Part shown: positions 23,304 to 33,298 of the stretch, in pieces | How the letters are laid out: every line of letters starts with the position of its first letter | Position numbering within the stretch: position 1 is the first letter of the stretch | Source: Gracilaria gracilis | Lineage: Eukaryota; Rhodophyta; Florideophyceae; Gracilariales; Gracilariaceae | DNA: 64,000 nt | Direction of reading: 5' to 3' | Assembly: GCA_030374805.1 (NCBI GenBank) | Contig: JARGSG010000019.1 | Span: forward strand, 804,070-868,069 | Made by a program: the position numbers and the translations under genes | The notes under the pieces: model-generated | What the model was told of the DNA's origin: nothing | Seen by the model: the letters and a program-made list of their open reading frames with translations, nothing else | Database searches by the model: none

Positions 23304-26300
23304 TTGAATCCGAAGAACCCAAAGAATCGTCTCAACTTGAACGACTCTGCAAAGGACATCCGGACTAATGGCAGTTATCGCTCTGGTTCCAGCGATCAGA
23401 AGCCTAAAGACAAGCCTAAGTTTAACAACTCAGCACACTCGGGAAGCAACCATCGAACTCGGGCTGCTGTCGCCCGTGCGATGCTGGCACGCCCAAGTTC
23501 TGATGAGCTACTTATGCTTGATTCGGGTACAACGACCCATCTCACCCCCGACCGTAAGGATGTCCATGGAATCGAATCATGCTCGATCCCTATTGCACTT
23601 GGTGATGACTCACAGATTGTTGCTACTGAACAAGGCACACGGACAGTACAATGGCAGTACGACAACATGAATACTTCAGTCAACCTCAGCAACACATTGG
23701 TATCGCCCGATATCGCTATGAGCCTTCTTTCCATCCCTGCCTTGACCTGTAAGCAAATTGCTGTCCTCTTCATGCCTGACGCGGCCTTTCTAATCGATCT
23801 TCAGAATGACTTTCAAATCATTGGAACAGCTCCGAAACACCCTGATGGCCTCTATTACATTCCACCCTCTCCACGCAGCCATTCTTCGTCTCCCTTGGTG
23901 TCCAATTCAGCCCACACTGTCATGATGGCCACAATTCCAAAGGTGTCTCCCAATTACAACCCTTTTGCCATTCTCTCCTCTCTTGAGGATACCTCTGACA
24001 CCTCTGAAAGACTTACGGACGACTCCCTGCCTCTTTCGGAACTCAGTTCCGATGATGAACAGGACTCCAGCTTGAGTATCAATGACGCTGCCACACAGGT
24101 GGATGATACCGAGTCGACGTCCGACACAATCCCTGTCGAGATCGATATCACTCCAACCGAACAACAAATCATCAATCTTTGGCATGCTCGTCTTGCCCAT
24201 GCTGGCTCCCTCGATGCTATTGGACGTATGCTTCGCAAGAACCTCCTCCCCCCTAACCCGGAGTTCAAAGGTGACTGCCTCCCATGCACTCGTGGCAAAT
24301 TTCGCAAGTCTTTTTCCGGCAGTCTTACCTCCCTTACGAAGCCAGGACACCTACACGCAGACATTACTGATGCTGGCTCTCTTTCTAATGAAGGTCATCG
24401 ATACTTTCTTATCATCGTCGACGAATGCACCCGCTTCATGACCGCCGCTCCGTTGCGTACGAAGGGTGAAGCGTCTAAGCAAATCCTGATCTTTATCGTT
24501 TGGTTCGAACGACAAACTGGCTTTCCTGTGCGCTCTCTCCACACTGATGGTGGCTCTGAATTCTTTCGCGCAAAGACGAAGCTTTCCGAATTGGGCATCA
24601 CCGTCACCGAGACGTCAACCTACACTCCTTCTTCGAATGGTTTAGCAGAACGTCACATCGGTATTAAGATCGGACCAATCCGCGCTGCCCTCCTGCATGC
24701 CCACCTTCCCAAATCCTTGTGGGTCTATGCCCTACAACAAGCCGTTGAAGCAAGGAACCTCATTGTCCATCGCAGCACAAACCAGATACCGTTCGTTGCC
24801 TTGTTCGGTGAATACCCTCGCTATGCTAAGCATATGAAAGCCTTTGGTTGCCGTGCACTGGTCTTACACAGTGAGAAGACACTTACCAAGTTGGATCCTC
24901 GCCTCACTGAAGGTATCAATCTTGGCCATACTCATGGCGGCATGTACATCATCAAGACAGCTGAAGGTATTGTTCGTACCAAGCATGTGAAGTTCATCGA
25001 ATCCGACTTCCCTGGCCTTCCTGGTTTGTCTTCGTCCACACCGCAGCCTCTCCAGCCTCCTCCTCTGGATGACCCAACTCCAACGTACGGTTATGTTGAT
25101 TCCGACTCGGATTGCTCCGAAGCGCCCATTGTAGACGACGCACCTGTTGACGATCACAGCGACACCGCTTCTGTCTCATCCGTTTGGTCTACTTTGACGC
25201 ACTACCCCGCCAAGCCTTCCACCTACGACAACGGACGTTACGCCTCTGATGACAGCTTTCCCTCCACCCCGCAGGCTCACGTTGCTCTTCCGCACAGCAT
25301 CACCACTAATGATGAGCCCACTTTGAAGACTGCCCTTCGTTCTCCCGAAGCGAACCTTTGGCTAGACGCAATCAAGGAAGAATTCCGCACCATCACCGCC
25401 CTGGGCACCTATCGAGATGCAGACCCTGATCACGGTCCACCTATTCCTTCAGGAATCATTTTACGTTTGAAACGTGATCACAAGGGCAATCCTTTACGCT
25501 TCAAAGCTCGTTTGGTTGCTCGCGGTAATTTTCAAACGGAGTGTGACAAGGACAGCCTCTACACCCCAGTCTTGAACTTTGAGTTGTTCCGCCTTCTCCT
25601 TGCCTACTCACAGGCACAAGGTTGGGACCGCCAACACGTGGACATCAAAGGTGCCTTCCTTCATGCTACCATACCATCCGAGAATCCTATCTGGATACGA
25701 CTTCCCACGATTCATGGCATTGCCGAAGCCGATGGTCGCGTTGTTCAACTGGTGAAGTCTCTTTACGGTACTCGTGAAGCTCCCCGCCTCTGGTTCGAGA
25801 ACCTTTCCGCGTATCTCCGCTCTATTGGTCTTACTCAAGCCCAGTCCCACTCTTGCCTTTTTACGTACACCTCCGCGGACGGTATGCTTGTTCTCTTGGC
25901 ATACGTTGATGACATTTGCATCCTTGGCCCTGCCGTATTGACAGCATGGATGAAGCAGAAGCTATCAGACAACTACGAAGTCAGTGATCTTGGAAAGGCT
26001 AATCTCTATCTTGGTGTCTCGATTGATGACTCGGAGTCTGGTATTCGCTTGCATCAACAGCCTCTCATTGACAAGATTGTCACGCTGTCATCTATGTCCG
26101 ACGCGAATACAGCTGCCGCCCCACTTCCCGAAGGTCATTCTCTTTATGAAGCACGGCAGTTACCGAGTAACGAAGAAGCATTGACAATGACTAATGTTCC
26201 GTACAAGCAGGTCCTTGGCTCTCTGCTGTTTCTTAGCACCCGCACTCGACCGGACATTGCAACTGCAGTGTCTATGTTGGGAAAGTTTGCTTCAAGCCCG

Positions 26301-26882
26301 CGCCCAGAACATTGGCAAGCCATGAAGCATGTTGTTCGTTATCTGAAAAGCACACGGACACATGGTTTACTCATTCCGCCCGATGTTAGGCCTAATGTCA
26401 TAGCTTGGTCCGACGCAGATTGGGCACGGGACCTAGACAAACGTCGATCTAGGGGGGGTTATGTACTTTGTTTGGACAGCGTACCCGTGATATGGAGCTC
26501 GAAGTTGCAGAAGTCAACCGCACTTTCAACATCGGAGGCTGAGTTTTACGCTATGTCGGAATGTATCAGGGAACTGCACTGGGTTAGGAACATCTTCGAA
26601 GAGATTAGCAATCCCATCACCTCCGCGATTCCTTTATTTCAGGACAACCTCGGCACCATTTGCTGGTCGAAGGAATACTTGGGACTGCGCAGAGTCAGGC
26701 ACATTGATCTGCGCTACCATCATGTTTTGGAAGCTGTGAAGAAGAACACTGTTGACATACAGTATATTCCGTCTGCTCAGAACCGCGCAGATATTCTTAC
26801 CAAGTCTTTGACTGATTCCTTGTTCGTGACTCATCGCAATTCTCTTTGCAAGTCTCCCGCTTCCGGTCGAGGGGGGGTGTGA
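23304..26882 (+). CDS. Copia Pol polyprotein (protease, integrase, RT, RNase H)
   Basis: The frame is open for 1192 codons and upstream into the gag zinc knuckle, so Pol is probably made as part of a Gag-Pol fusion and the first codon here is not a true start. Domains in order: aspartic protease LMLDSGTTTHLTPD (about residue 71); GAG-pre-integrase HARLAHAGSLDAIGRML with CLPCTRGK; integrase with HADITDAGS, RSLHTDGGSEFF and SSNGLAERHIGI supplying the D, D and E; reverse transcriptase with KSLYGTREAPRLW and VLLAYVDDICIL; RNase H with AWSDADWARD, STSEAEFYAMSE and LTKSL near the end. All catalytic residues are present. The stop overlaps the first bases of the 3' LTR. Confidence 0.93.
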   Translation: MNPKNPKNRLNLNDSAKDIRTNGSYRSGSSDQKPKDKPKFNNSAHSGSNHRTRAAVARAMLARPSSDELLMLDSGTTTHLTPDRKDVHGIESCSIPIALGDDSQIVATEQGTRTVQWQYDNMNTSVNLSNTLVSPDIAMSLLSIPALTCKQIAVLFMPDAAFLIDLQNDFQIIGTAPKHPDGLYYIPPSPRSHSSSPLVSNSAHTVMMATIPKVSPNYNPFAILSSLEDTSDTSERLTDDSLPLSELSSDDEQDSSLSINDAATQVDDTESTSDTIPVEIDITPTEQQIINLWHARLAHAGSLDAIGRMLRKNLLPPNPEFKGDCLPCTRGKFRKSFSGSLTSLTKPGHLHADITDAGSLSNEGHRYFLIIVDECTRFMTAAPLRTKGEASKQILIFIVWFERQTGFPVRSLHTDGGSEFFRAKTKLSELGITVTETSTYTPSSNGLAERHIGIKIGPIRAALLHAHLPKSLWVYALQQAVEARNLIVHRSTNQIPFVALFGEYPRYAKHMKAFGCRALVLHSEKTLTKLDPRLTEGINLGHTHGGMYIIKTAEGIVRTKHVKFIESDFPGLPGLSSSTPQPLQPPPLDDPTPTYGYVDSDSDCSEAPIVDDAPVDDHSDTASVSSVWSTLTHYPAKPSTYDNGRYASDDSFPSTPQAHVALPHSITTNDEPTLKTALRSPEANLWLDAIKEEFRTITALGTYRDADPDHGPPIPSGIILRLKRDHKGNPLRFKARLVARGNFQTECDKDSLYTPVLNFELFRLLLAYSQAQGWDRQHVDIKGAFLHATIPSENPIWIRLPTIHGIAEADGRVVQLVKSLYGTREAPRLWFENLSAYLRSIGLTQAQSHSCLFTYTSADGMLVLLAYVDDICILGPAVLTAWMKQKLSDNYEVSDLGKANLYLGVSIDDSESGIRLHQQPLIDKIVTLSSMSDANTAAAPLPEGHSLYEARQLPSNEEALTMTNVPYKQVLGSLLFLSTRTRPDIATAVSMLGKFASSPRPEHWQAMKHVVRYLKSTRTHGLLIPPDVRPNVIAWSDADWARDLDKRRSRGGYVLCLDSVPVIWSSKLQKSTALSTSEAEFYAMSECIRELHWVRNIFEEISNPITSAIPLFQDNLGTICWSKEYLGLRRVRHIDLRYHHVLEAVKKNTVDIQYIPSAQNRADILTKSLTDSLFVTHRNSLCKSPASGRGGV

Positions 26883-27097
26883 GCACGAGAACACAGCATT
26901 TGTATTTGTATTTGAGTTTGTATTTGTATTTGAGTCTGCATTTGTATTTGAATTTATTATCGTGAGCTACTGAGTTCACTAGTTTGCTTACGTGACTGCA
27001 TCTGTACTAAGTTCATCGTCTATAAAGACTGGGTGAAACTAAGCACCATCACTTTGTTTCACCCCCAGCTCTTCTGTGAAGTTCAACTGTACTGAAA
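26878..27097 (+). repeat. 3' LTR of the copia element
   Basis: 220 bp and matches the 5' LTR base for base by eye. It is preceded by a G7 polypurine tract and followed by the target duplicate CATTC. Confidence 0.95.
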
Positions 27098-27190
27098 CAT
27101 TCTCGTGCGGGACTTGCGGAGAGCTCAGCCCAAGTGCCATCACGAGACAGCGTTGTGCAAAGTATGGCCAATGAAATCGTAGAACTGCTC

Positions 27191-27235
27191 ATATTTTGAT
27201 TTCCATACTTTGTTAAATATCGTTTGGAAAGGCCC
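27191..27235 (-). repeat. Right TIR of Harbinger element 2
   Basis: The reverse complement begins GGGCCTTTCCAAACGATATT and matches the left TIR at 17678. TTA follows directly. Confidence 0.85.
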
Positions 27236-27238
27236 TTA

Positions 27239-27964
27239 GAATGCCTAATAGCATATGGCCGGCTTTCAAAACCGTCATGTTTTATTCCCATACGATAATA
27301 GAAAGTATTGGAACGGCCCTAATAACAGTGATCGCCTGTACTGGAACTGCGAACCGAATAAAGCGCAATCCATAATAGTGCCGTCATTTAGATGTTGGAC
27401 GGGGGGTCGCGTTTTAGCGTTTGCGTTTAGCACAATATCGTGTTACCCACTGTACCGAAAATCTGTGCCGCACAGAATGCGCCGCCGTTATGGCCATTAA
27501 TTTTCAAAGCTTAGAACGGGATTGTCGCAGCCCTTTCCACTCTGTCCGACTTGTGTCCGGCACAGCACACCTTGTATCGTTGTTGTACCGTTGGTAACTT
27601 GCCTTGGCACCCTGGAAGAAGTTCCTGTCGTGCACAACTTCGAACCGAGTTGCCAATGGCACGTGTCCCCTTGTTTGGCTTGCCCACAGGAACAAACTTG
27701 TTGCCCGGTTGGTCCTTCTGGTATAGAAGCATCACCTGGGCTGTAGGTCGACACAAATTCAGTGATGAACAGCAACCCCGCTCATGTTAACCTGCCTGAA
27801 GTCTTACTTTCGCTGTCCGCTCATTCTGAAAAGACAGTACATTGGCTTTCAAGACGGTAACAGCAGCCGTCGTAGCTCGCAGAATAACATCTTCACACAC
27901 ACACACACCCTTACACGCACTTACTCACTCGCATAGTATTCGTCCTGTGTCAAGTATCGAAAAC
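27239..27964. other. Boundary between transposon block and gene island
   Basis: The stretch contains an orphan Harbinger-like end (27304-27325, reverse complement GGGCCGTTCCAATAC followed by TAA). It also holds several overlapping frames around 27500-27775 with no recognisable domain. A CA-repeat (about 27895-27909) lies in the probable 5' leader of the next gene. No gene is supported. Confidence 0.4.
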
Positions 27965-29257
27965 ATGCCGCCGAAGACCAACTCACAGGTGAACACTGCA
28001 GAGTGCGTTTGTATTGGAGCCTGCGTTGGTTATGAGTGCATTAAGCAAAGGAGCAACGCTCTGCTCACTCTAGGGAGATCTACAGAGGCCCTGGCTCTAG
28101 TCGAGAAGGCCATTCAAGAATCTGGCGATGATGAGCGACTTTGTGAAGATTTCCGAACCGTATACAGTACTATCAAGTCCAGTGAGCGTCGCAACAGGTT
28201 TTTCGAAAGCAGCCTTAACAAAGGGGTCGACGCCAAAGCACGAGACAGCTTTGCAGATGACGAGAGTGAAGTTGAAAGCGGTAGAGCCACCAAGCGACTC
28301 CGAATCGATAGAGATGAATTCCTTATCAACCTTGCGGAGCACCTTGATTGTATCATTTGTTCGAAACTCCTGTTTCAACCGGTCACCACTGCATGCGGTC
28401 ACACGTTTTGCCGAAGTTGTTTGTCTCGCGCTGTGGATGTCTCTGATTCTTGTCCAATGTGCAGAAGTATTCTGCATCTGGAGGACCCTTCAGTTATGCC
28501 GATTACTAATGTGCTTCGAACGGCAATCATGCATTGCTTTCCCGAGGAATATGACGCTCGGCGGAAAGAATCTGAGGCAGACGCACCCTCTGCGGAAAAC
28601 GCTTTGAATCGCCTGCCCCTATTCCCTCTCAATGCCGTTGTGTTTCCTATGCAACGGTTTCCCATGCATATTTTTGAAGCACGGTATCAGCTTATGCTAC
28701 GACGCATTATGCAAGGGAGCCGTAAGTTCGGATTGGTCGCGTTAAAACGGGGATCAGAAGGCGGTTCTGAACTCTGTGACGTTGGCTGCGTATTGGACGT
28801 TACCAAAGTAGAAAGGTTTCCGGATGGGCGTTCTCTCATACAAACCGTTGCAAGAGAGCGTTTTAAGCTGAAAGGCCGCATAGAAGTGGATGGTTATTTT
28901 GTTGGGAGGACGGAGGTCTACGAAGACACAGAGGATACAGATAGCGAGGAAGTGCGAGAAGTGGAAGTAAGAGTACGAGAGATCTTAAGTGGTCTGCTAG
29001 AACGAGGCGCCTGTTTACCGCCTATTCGGCATGCGTTGCAGCGCGCGGGTCAGGTTCCAACCGAGGTTCAGGGCGCAGCAGCATTGGGAATGTGGTTAGC
29101 AGGAATGCTAGTATCTGACCTGAATGAGCGGCAACATTTTCTCGAGCTCAATAACTCGAAGACGAGATTGCTCGAAATGGAAAAGATCGTGCTGCGTTTC
29201 CGGGAGTCGTTGCTGGGTCCTTCTGGGCTAGAGAGCCGCGAATGCTGTATCCAATGA
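27965..29257 (+). CDS. RING-finger plus LON-domain protein (LONRF-like), 430 aa
   Basis: The first ATG of the frame is at 27965 (MPPKTNSQVNTAECVC); codons further upstream are open but lack ATG. Residues about 20-75 are helical and resemble a worn TPR-like repeat. A C3HC4 RING spans residues 129-166 (CIICSKLL ... CGHTFCRSC ... CPMCRS). A LON substrate-binding domain follows from about 217 (LPLFPLNAVVFPMQRFPMHI) to about 420. RING plus LON without an AAA+ protease part is the layout of the LONRF family, thought to be E3 ubiquitin ligases; the substrate is unknown. The protein is shorter than animal LONRF proteins and has one RING. There are no introns, and it is the first gene of the island. 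It ends with TGA. Confidence 0.88.
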   Translation: MPPKTNSQVNTAECVCIGACVGYECIKQRSNALLTLGRSTEALALVEKAIQESGDDERLCEDFRTVYSTIKSSERRNRFFESSLNKGVDAKARDSFADDESEVESGRATKRLRIDRDEFLINLAEHLDCIICSKLLFQPVTTACGHTFCRSCLSRAVDVSDSCPMCRSILHLEDPSVMPITNVLRTAIMHCFPEEYDARRKESEADAPSAENALNRLPLFPLNAVVFPMQRFPMHIFEARYQLMLRRIMQGSRKFGLVALKRGSEGGSELCDVGCVLDVTKVERFPDGRSLIQTVARERFKLKGRIEVDGYFVGRTEVYEDTEDTDSEEVREVEVRVREILSGLLERGACLPPIRHALQRAGQVPTEVQGAAALGMWLAGMLVSDLNERQHFLELNNSKTRLLEMEKIVLRFRESLLGPSGLESRECCIQ

Positions 29258-30239
29258 GATGTGGCAAGGATGGCTATCGAATGTGACTGATGACAAGGTT
29301 TGGAAAACGAGGAAGGACACGTATCTGGGAGGTGACTGAGCTTTTCATCGGTGTCGACGAAGGTCAACGACGTGCTTGAGCCTCCCATTTGACATTGCCT
29401 ACACAACTGTATGGTTATGAAATTTCTTTAACTGAGGATATTTGCCACAATGAATAGGAGTTCTTTGCAACATGGCTGGCGAAGGCGTTAAAAGGTTTCT
29501 ATTTGGATAAACTAACCTGTTCATGTTACTGGACGAGAAACTGGACTTTTCAGTATTCGATGGCAGTCACTCGTCGTCGAGTATGAAGGCTGTTAATTGG
29601 ATTTTCACGTAGTGATTGCCGTTGGCCAGAGGTGGATCAGTTTCCTCTCAAAGGTGTCCGCTATGACTATGAGAGGGTGAAGGGCAAACCCGCTTGAATG
29701 GAAATACATTCTCGAGCTGTTTCGAAAGGGAGAAATTCGCATAATGGAATCAGGCTTAACATCTCGAGAGGAGCTGGCCCATATCGTTGACTGCTGAGAA
29801 CCTCTTTTAATATTTACTGGTGCAATATTGTACCAGAAGTCCAAAGTTGCAGTGGACACGATTGTCGCATTCATTGCGAAATCCTGCTCATACCGAATGT
29901 GATAATCTTGTTATTATCTCACATCGACACCGCTAGCTTTCGTTGTATATCTCAGTTGGGCAAAATGGGGAATCACCGGTGGCAAATCTTTGCGTTCGTT
30001 TATCTTTGGTCGAGCATTCGTATCACTGGTTTCGTGGTACCCATATGAGAATACCACTGCAATGCACGTTAGATGCTACAACCTCGCAAATTCGGAAAGT
30101 ATGAAGCATGACGTCTCGCATATACTCTGAAAACGTACGGAGAATGTAGTTTCGTTCACAAGTGTGTAGAACTTTTAGAACTCTGGAGAAAACCGGTTCA
30201 AAAACGTTTGGCTTCCCAGAGCTGCGTTGAGGTTGACGG
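29258..30239. other. Intergenic, no gene recognised
   Basis: About 1 kb between the RING-LON gene and the first K+ channel gene. Short frames only, none with a motif. It presumably holds the terminator of one gene and the promoter of the next. Confidence 0.5.
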
Positions 30240-31322
30240 ATGGAATCAGCGTCGGAAGAGACGCCATTGATGTCACTGTCTTCTGGATATCCCTTGCGGC
30301 GCTCTTCTCGTTCCTCAAGTTTTTTGAAACATTGGAAGTCTAGAGAGTCTGGAGCTCTGGGACTTTTTCGTTCATTGGGTCGTTTGGACGAGAGAGAGAG
30401 TCATCACGAAGACGTTGAAGATGTCTTACGCGACATCGAGAGAGATGAGCAGTTCAGCGGACGAATGCTCACTTTGGCCATACTTGCGATACTATTCCAT
30501 CTAACAAGTGGAGTCATTGTAATGCGTTGGCTTGAGGGATGGACCGTTTACAATGCTGCGTACTTTTGTGTGGTGACAACCACTACAGTCGGATATGGTG
30601 ATATAACGCCTCATCGAGAGGTCTCGAAGTTGTTTGTGATATACTACTCGTTGGCATCTATTGCCATTATCTCATTTCTGCTGGCCTATGTACTAGGTGC
30701 GCTAGTTGACAGACAAGAAGAATCGTTGTTGCACGCTTTGGGTGAGGATGAATACTTCGACTTGGAGGAGTCCAAAGGTCTATTGGGGACAATGGAGAAA
30801 GATGAACTAATACTATCGTTTCTGTTGGTACTAACTCTCATTGCAATCGGAGTTGCGACTTTTATGAAACTAGAAAAGCTAGACCTTGTTAACGCCCTCT
30901 ATGTGACTGTTATTTCCACGTCAACTGTTGGGTTCGGCGATTACGAACCTACACGAAAAGAGACAAAATGGATCATGACGGTGTGGTTGTGCCTCTCTAC
31001 TGTTTGCGTTGCAAAATTCATAGGTGATATTGCCCATGCATTTGCTAAGATGAAACAAAGAGCGGCAACTCGAAGACTGATGGGGGCTACTCTGGATATG
31101 AGAAGCCTAAGGTACTTGGACAAGAATCAGAATAGGCGATTGGACAAGGCCCAGTTTCTTGTGGAGATGCTCACCCGAACGGGGCGAGTGAGCGAGGACG
31201 ATTTGAACCAGCTAACGGCAATGTTTGACAAAATGGATGGAAACAATGACGGATATATATCACCAGGAGACTGTCAACTGGACCCGACAATAATCTCTTC
31301 ATCAACAGACTCGAAGGTGTAG
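30240..31322 (+). CDS. Two-pore-domain K+ channel with EF-hands (TPK-like), copy a
   Basis: The protein has 360 aa and starts at ATG 30240. It has four predicted membrane segments (about residues 76-96, 132-156, 190-209, 246-262). Two pore loops carry K+ selectivity filters TTVGYGD (115-121) and TVGFGD (229-234). The cytosolic tail has two EF-hand-like loops. The first (D294 to Q305) lacks the acidic twelfth residue and has Asn/Gln at ligand positions. The second (D333-D344, DGNNDGYI) is closer to standard. The N-terminus is Ser/Arg-rich (RRSSRSSS), where plant TPKs bind 14-3-3 proteins, but the full RSxSxP motif is not present. By family it would be a calcium-modulated K+ channel of the vacuole or plasma membrane. 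A close paralogue lies 2 kb downstream on the same strand. No introns. Confidence 0.92.
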   Translation: MESASEETPLMSLSSGYPLRRSSRSSSFLKHWKSRESGALGLFRSLGRLDERESHHEDVEDVLRDIERDEQFSGRMLTLAILAILFHLTSGVIVMRWLEGWTVYNAAYFCVVTTTTVGYGDITPHREVSKLFVIYYSLASIAIISFLLAYVLGALVDRQEESLLHALGEDEYFDLEESKGLLGTMEKDELILSFLLVLTLIAIGVATFMKLEKLDLVNALYVTVISTSTVGFGDYEPTRKETKWIMTVWLCLSTVCVAKFIGDIAHAFAKMKQRAATRRLMGATLDMRSLRYLDKNQNRRLDKAQFLVEMLTRTGRVSEDDLNQLTAMFDKMDGNNDGYISPGDCQLDPTIISSSTDSKV

Positions 31323-33298
31323 CTTTGGAAATGTGTAGCAGCAACTTCTGGAGTTGCATCAGAAATAGTTTGCTCCGAGGGTGAAAGAGGGGAAAAGGTT
31401 GGGCGGCAATCTGCCAGGCCTATTGGTCATTGTCACAGAAAGCCCAAGACTATGTCTTGAGAGCACACGGAGGGAAGTTGGGGCATAAGGTTATGAAGAG
31501 TATGTTATACTTTAGAGCAACAGGGCTGGGAAGTTTGCTCCAGAGGGTGTATTTCTTCCACATGTTTTGTGAGGGAGTCAACGAACTGTATGTAGCAAGC
31601 CATTATTAGTGAATTAAGTCTTCGTAATAAATCTTGCGTCAACCTCTTCTGTGTTCTGGACTGTAACGGAAGTTATTCACGGCAAGAAGAGGTAGAAGGT
31701 GCGTCGCCCCTATCTCTTCTCAAGATCAGGTTCAGCTTGTGTCGTACTCGAGACGCACCTCCTCTCTAGATGAGAAAAAACAAGCATTGACTGGCGACAT
31801 GGCCTGTTCTGCACTGCGCCAGTATGGCGCCAGCTAGTTTTGAAGCTGATCCATCTTTCTTTGGAAGAGTATAAACTTTGCTCATGTCCAATAGACTGGT
31901 TGAACATTACAAACCGTCATGTTGGAAGCGCTGTGGAATTCGTCATCACCTTTTTGGCCGAATGAGTCGGAACAGACATGCGCAGAATCGGATTTCTTAA
32001 CGCCCCAACCGAGGCATTGGAATTAGTTGTCATCACTGAATCACGTACGGAAAGAAAGCCCTTCCCCTCGTAAAGTCGCTCTCTCTCTCATTTATAGGCA
32101 CATCTCGTAGAGTCAATCTGCCTTGGTGAACATGACAGCATGCGCTGCTTGGTGCTATCTAACTACAACATCTGTTGTGCTCATGCTCCGTGAGATACCA
32201 ACGGTACACTTGTTCTGGTCACCGTGAAACTGAAGTTGCGCTCGTCACGATGTGTAAGTTACAAAAGTGTACGGTATGTTGGCATTTTGATGTAGAACGG
32301 TTTTAAAGTAAGCGCCAGGTTGTAACCATGGTAGTTACAACCAAAACGCTGCTGAATTGATTGGGCTGGCCCGCTCTGCCGGAAAAATATCCCTGTGGGA
32401 TAAGTTAGATAGGCTGCGACGGTAACGCGGATACCGCTCGCGTCGCAATAAGTTATTGCCACTAACACTCTTCAGCATCCGCGCCAACACCTGATGGCCA
32501 TCCCGTCAAAGAATAAAGCCAACAACTCTTCCTCTGGAGAACTACTTTTTAACTCGTACACCATAGTTGTATCAGAGTTTGTTTTGGCACCGGAATACCA
32601 ATTATAACTGCACGCACATGAGTGCACATGCATTCTTCAGGCACACATGCCTCACGAAATGCAGGAGAACTGCCCTTTGAAGAAACGAACTGAGTTGACG
32701 GAGATGCATTGCTCATCTGCCACATCAATGTTGTCCATGCGAATATATACGTAGAGCGGGGGAAACTGACAGAGCACATCAATTCTTGTTGCGCCCGACA
32801 TGATGTCAGGTGTTTGTGTCTCAGCGGGCTGGTAAACTCTGGGCCCAATATCATTTGGCACATAGAATCGACGGGAGAGCAGCACATGGCTGTTGGCCAC
32901 CATTTTGCTTAAACCTCTTTCACGGCGAGAGAGAAGCTTTCGCGCAAAGCGTAACGTTAACGTGAGAAGCCTAACAGCCACGTCATAACAGCTCTGTCGC
33001 TTGCGAACGAACAAGTCAGCGTTACTGTGCCACATGACGAGGCCTACGCCTCTGTTGTGTAAATTTGCGGCTTGAAAGTAGGGAACTTACTGGTATTACC
33101 GTGTAGTTGATGAAGCAAAAAACGGCACCGATTGCGTGGCGCATTCAACCAGCGTTTGCACGATCTTCACATTTGGTGATAGCAGGCAGTAGAAGCACTG
33201 CATCAAGCATCAAGCTTTGCTCCACATACCGTGCTACAAGTGATAAGGTACGTGGTGTACGAGCGCGTCAAAGGCGAGCGAGGATCAGACGTACGAAC
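31323..33298. other. Intergenic between the two channel genes
   Basis: Nearly 2 kb without a supported gene. Open frames such as 32652-33035 (minus) show no domain. A polyadenylation-type AATAAA lies near its start at 31626. Confidence 0.5.
31626..31631 (+). terminator. Possible polyadenylation signal of channel copy a
   Basis: AATAAA lies about 300 bp after the stop of the first channel gene. It is a plausible 3'-end signal by position and sequence only. Confidence 0.4.

Larger units (their letters stand above)
22288..27097 (+). mobile_element. Young Ty1/copia retrotransposon
   Basis: It is 4810 bp, bounded by two 220-bp LTRs that I could not tell apart by eye. The flanks are CATTC at 22283-22287 and CATTC at 27098-27102, a clean 5-bp target duplication. 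A polypurine tract (TCGAGGGGGGG) directly precedes the 3' LTR. The pol frame is intact over 1192 codons, while gag carries two frame changes. Identical LTRs indicate a recent insertion. Confidence 0.95.
17678..27235 (+). mobile_element. PIF/Harbinger element 2, enlarged by nested insertions
   Basis: Terminal inverted repeats of about 43 bp start GGCCCGTTCCAAACGATATT at 17678 and, on the opposite strand, GGGCCTTTCCAAACGATATT at 27235. Both ends are flanked by TTA (17675-17677 and 27236-27238), the TWA target duplication typical of PIF/Harbinger. Inside are a transposase (plus), a convergent SANT gene (minus), a solo LTR and a copia element. Without the last two it would be about 4.2 kb. Confidence 0.85.

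Noticed and set aside
27497..27775. Overlapping Cys-rich frames as a small secreted protein gene
   Set aside because: Several frames on both strands are equally open, with no signal peptide, no start context and no recognisable family; probably a decayed transposon.
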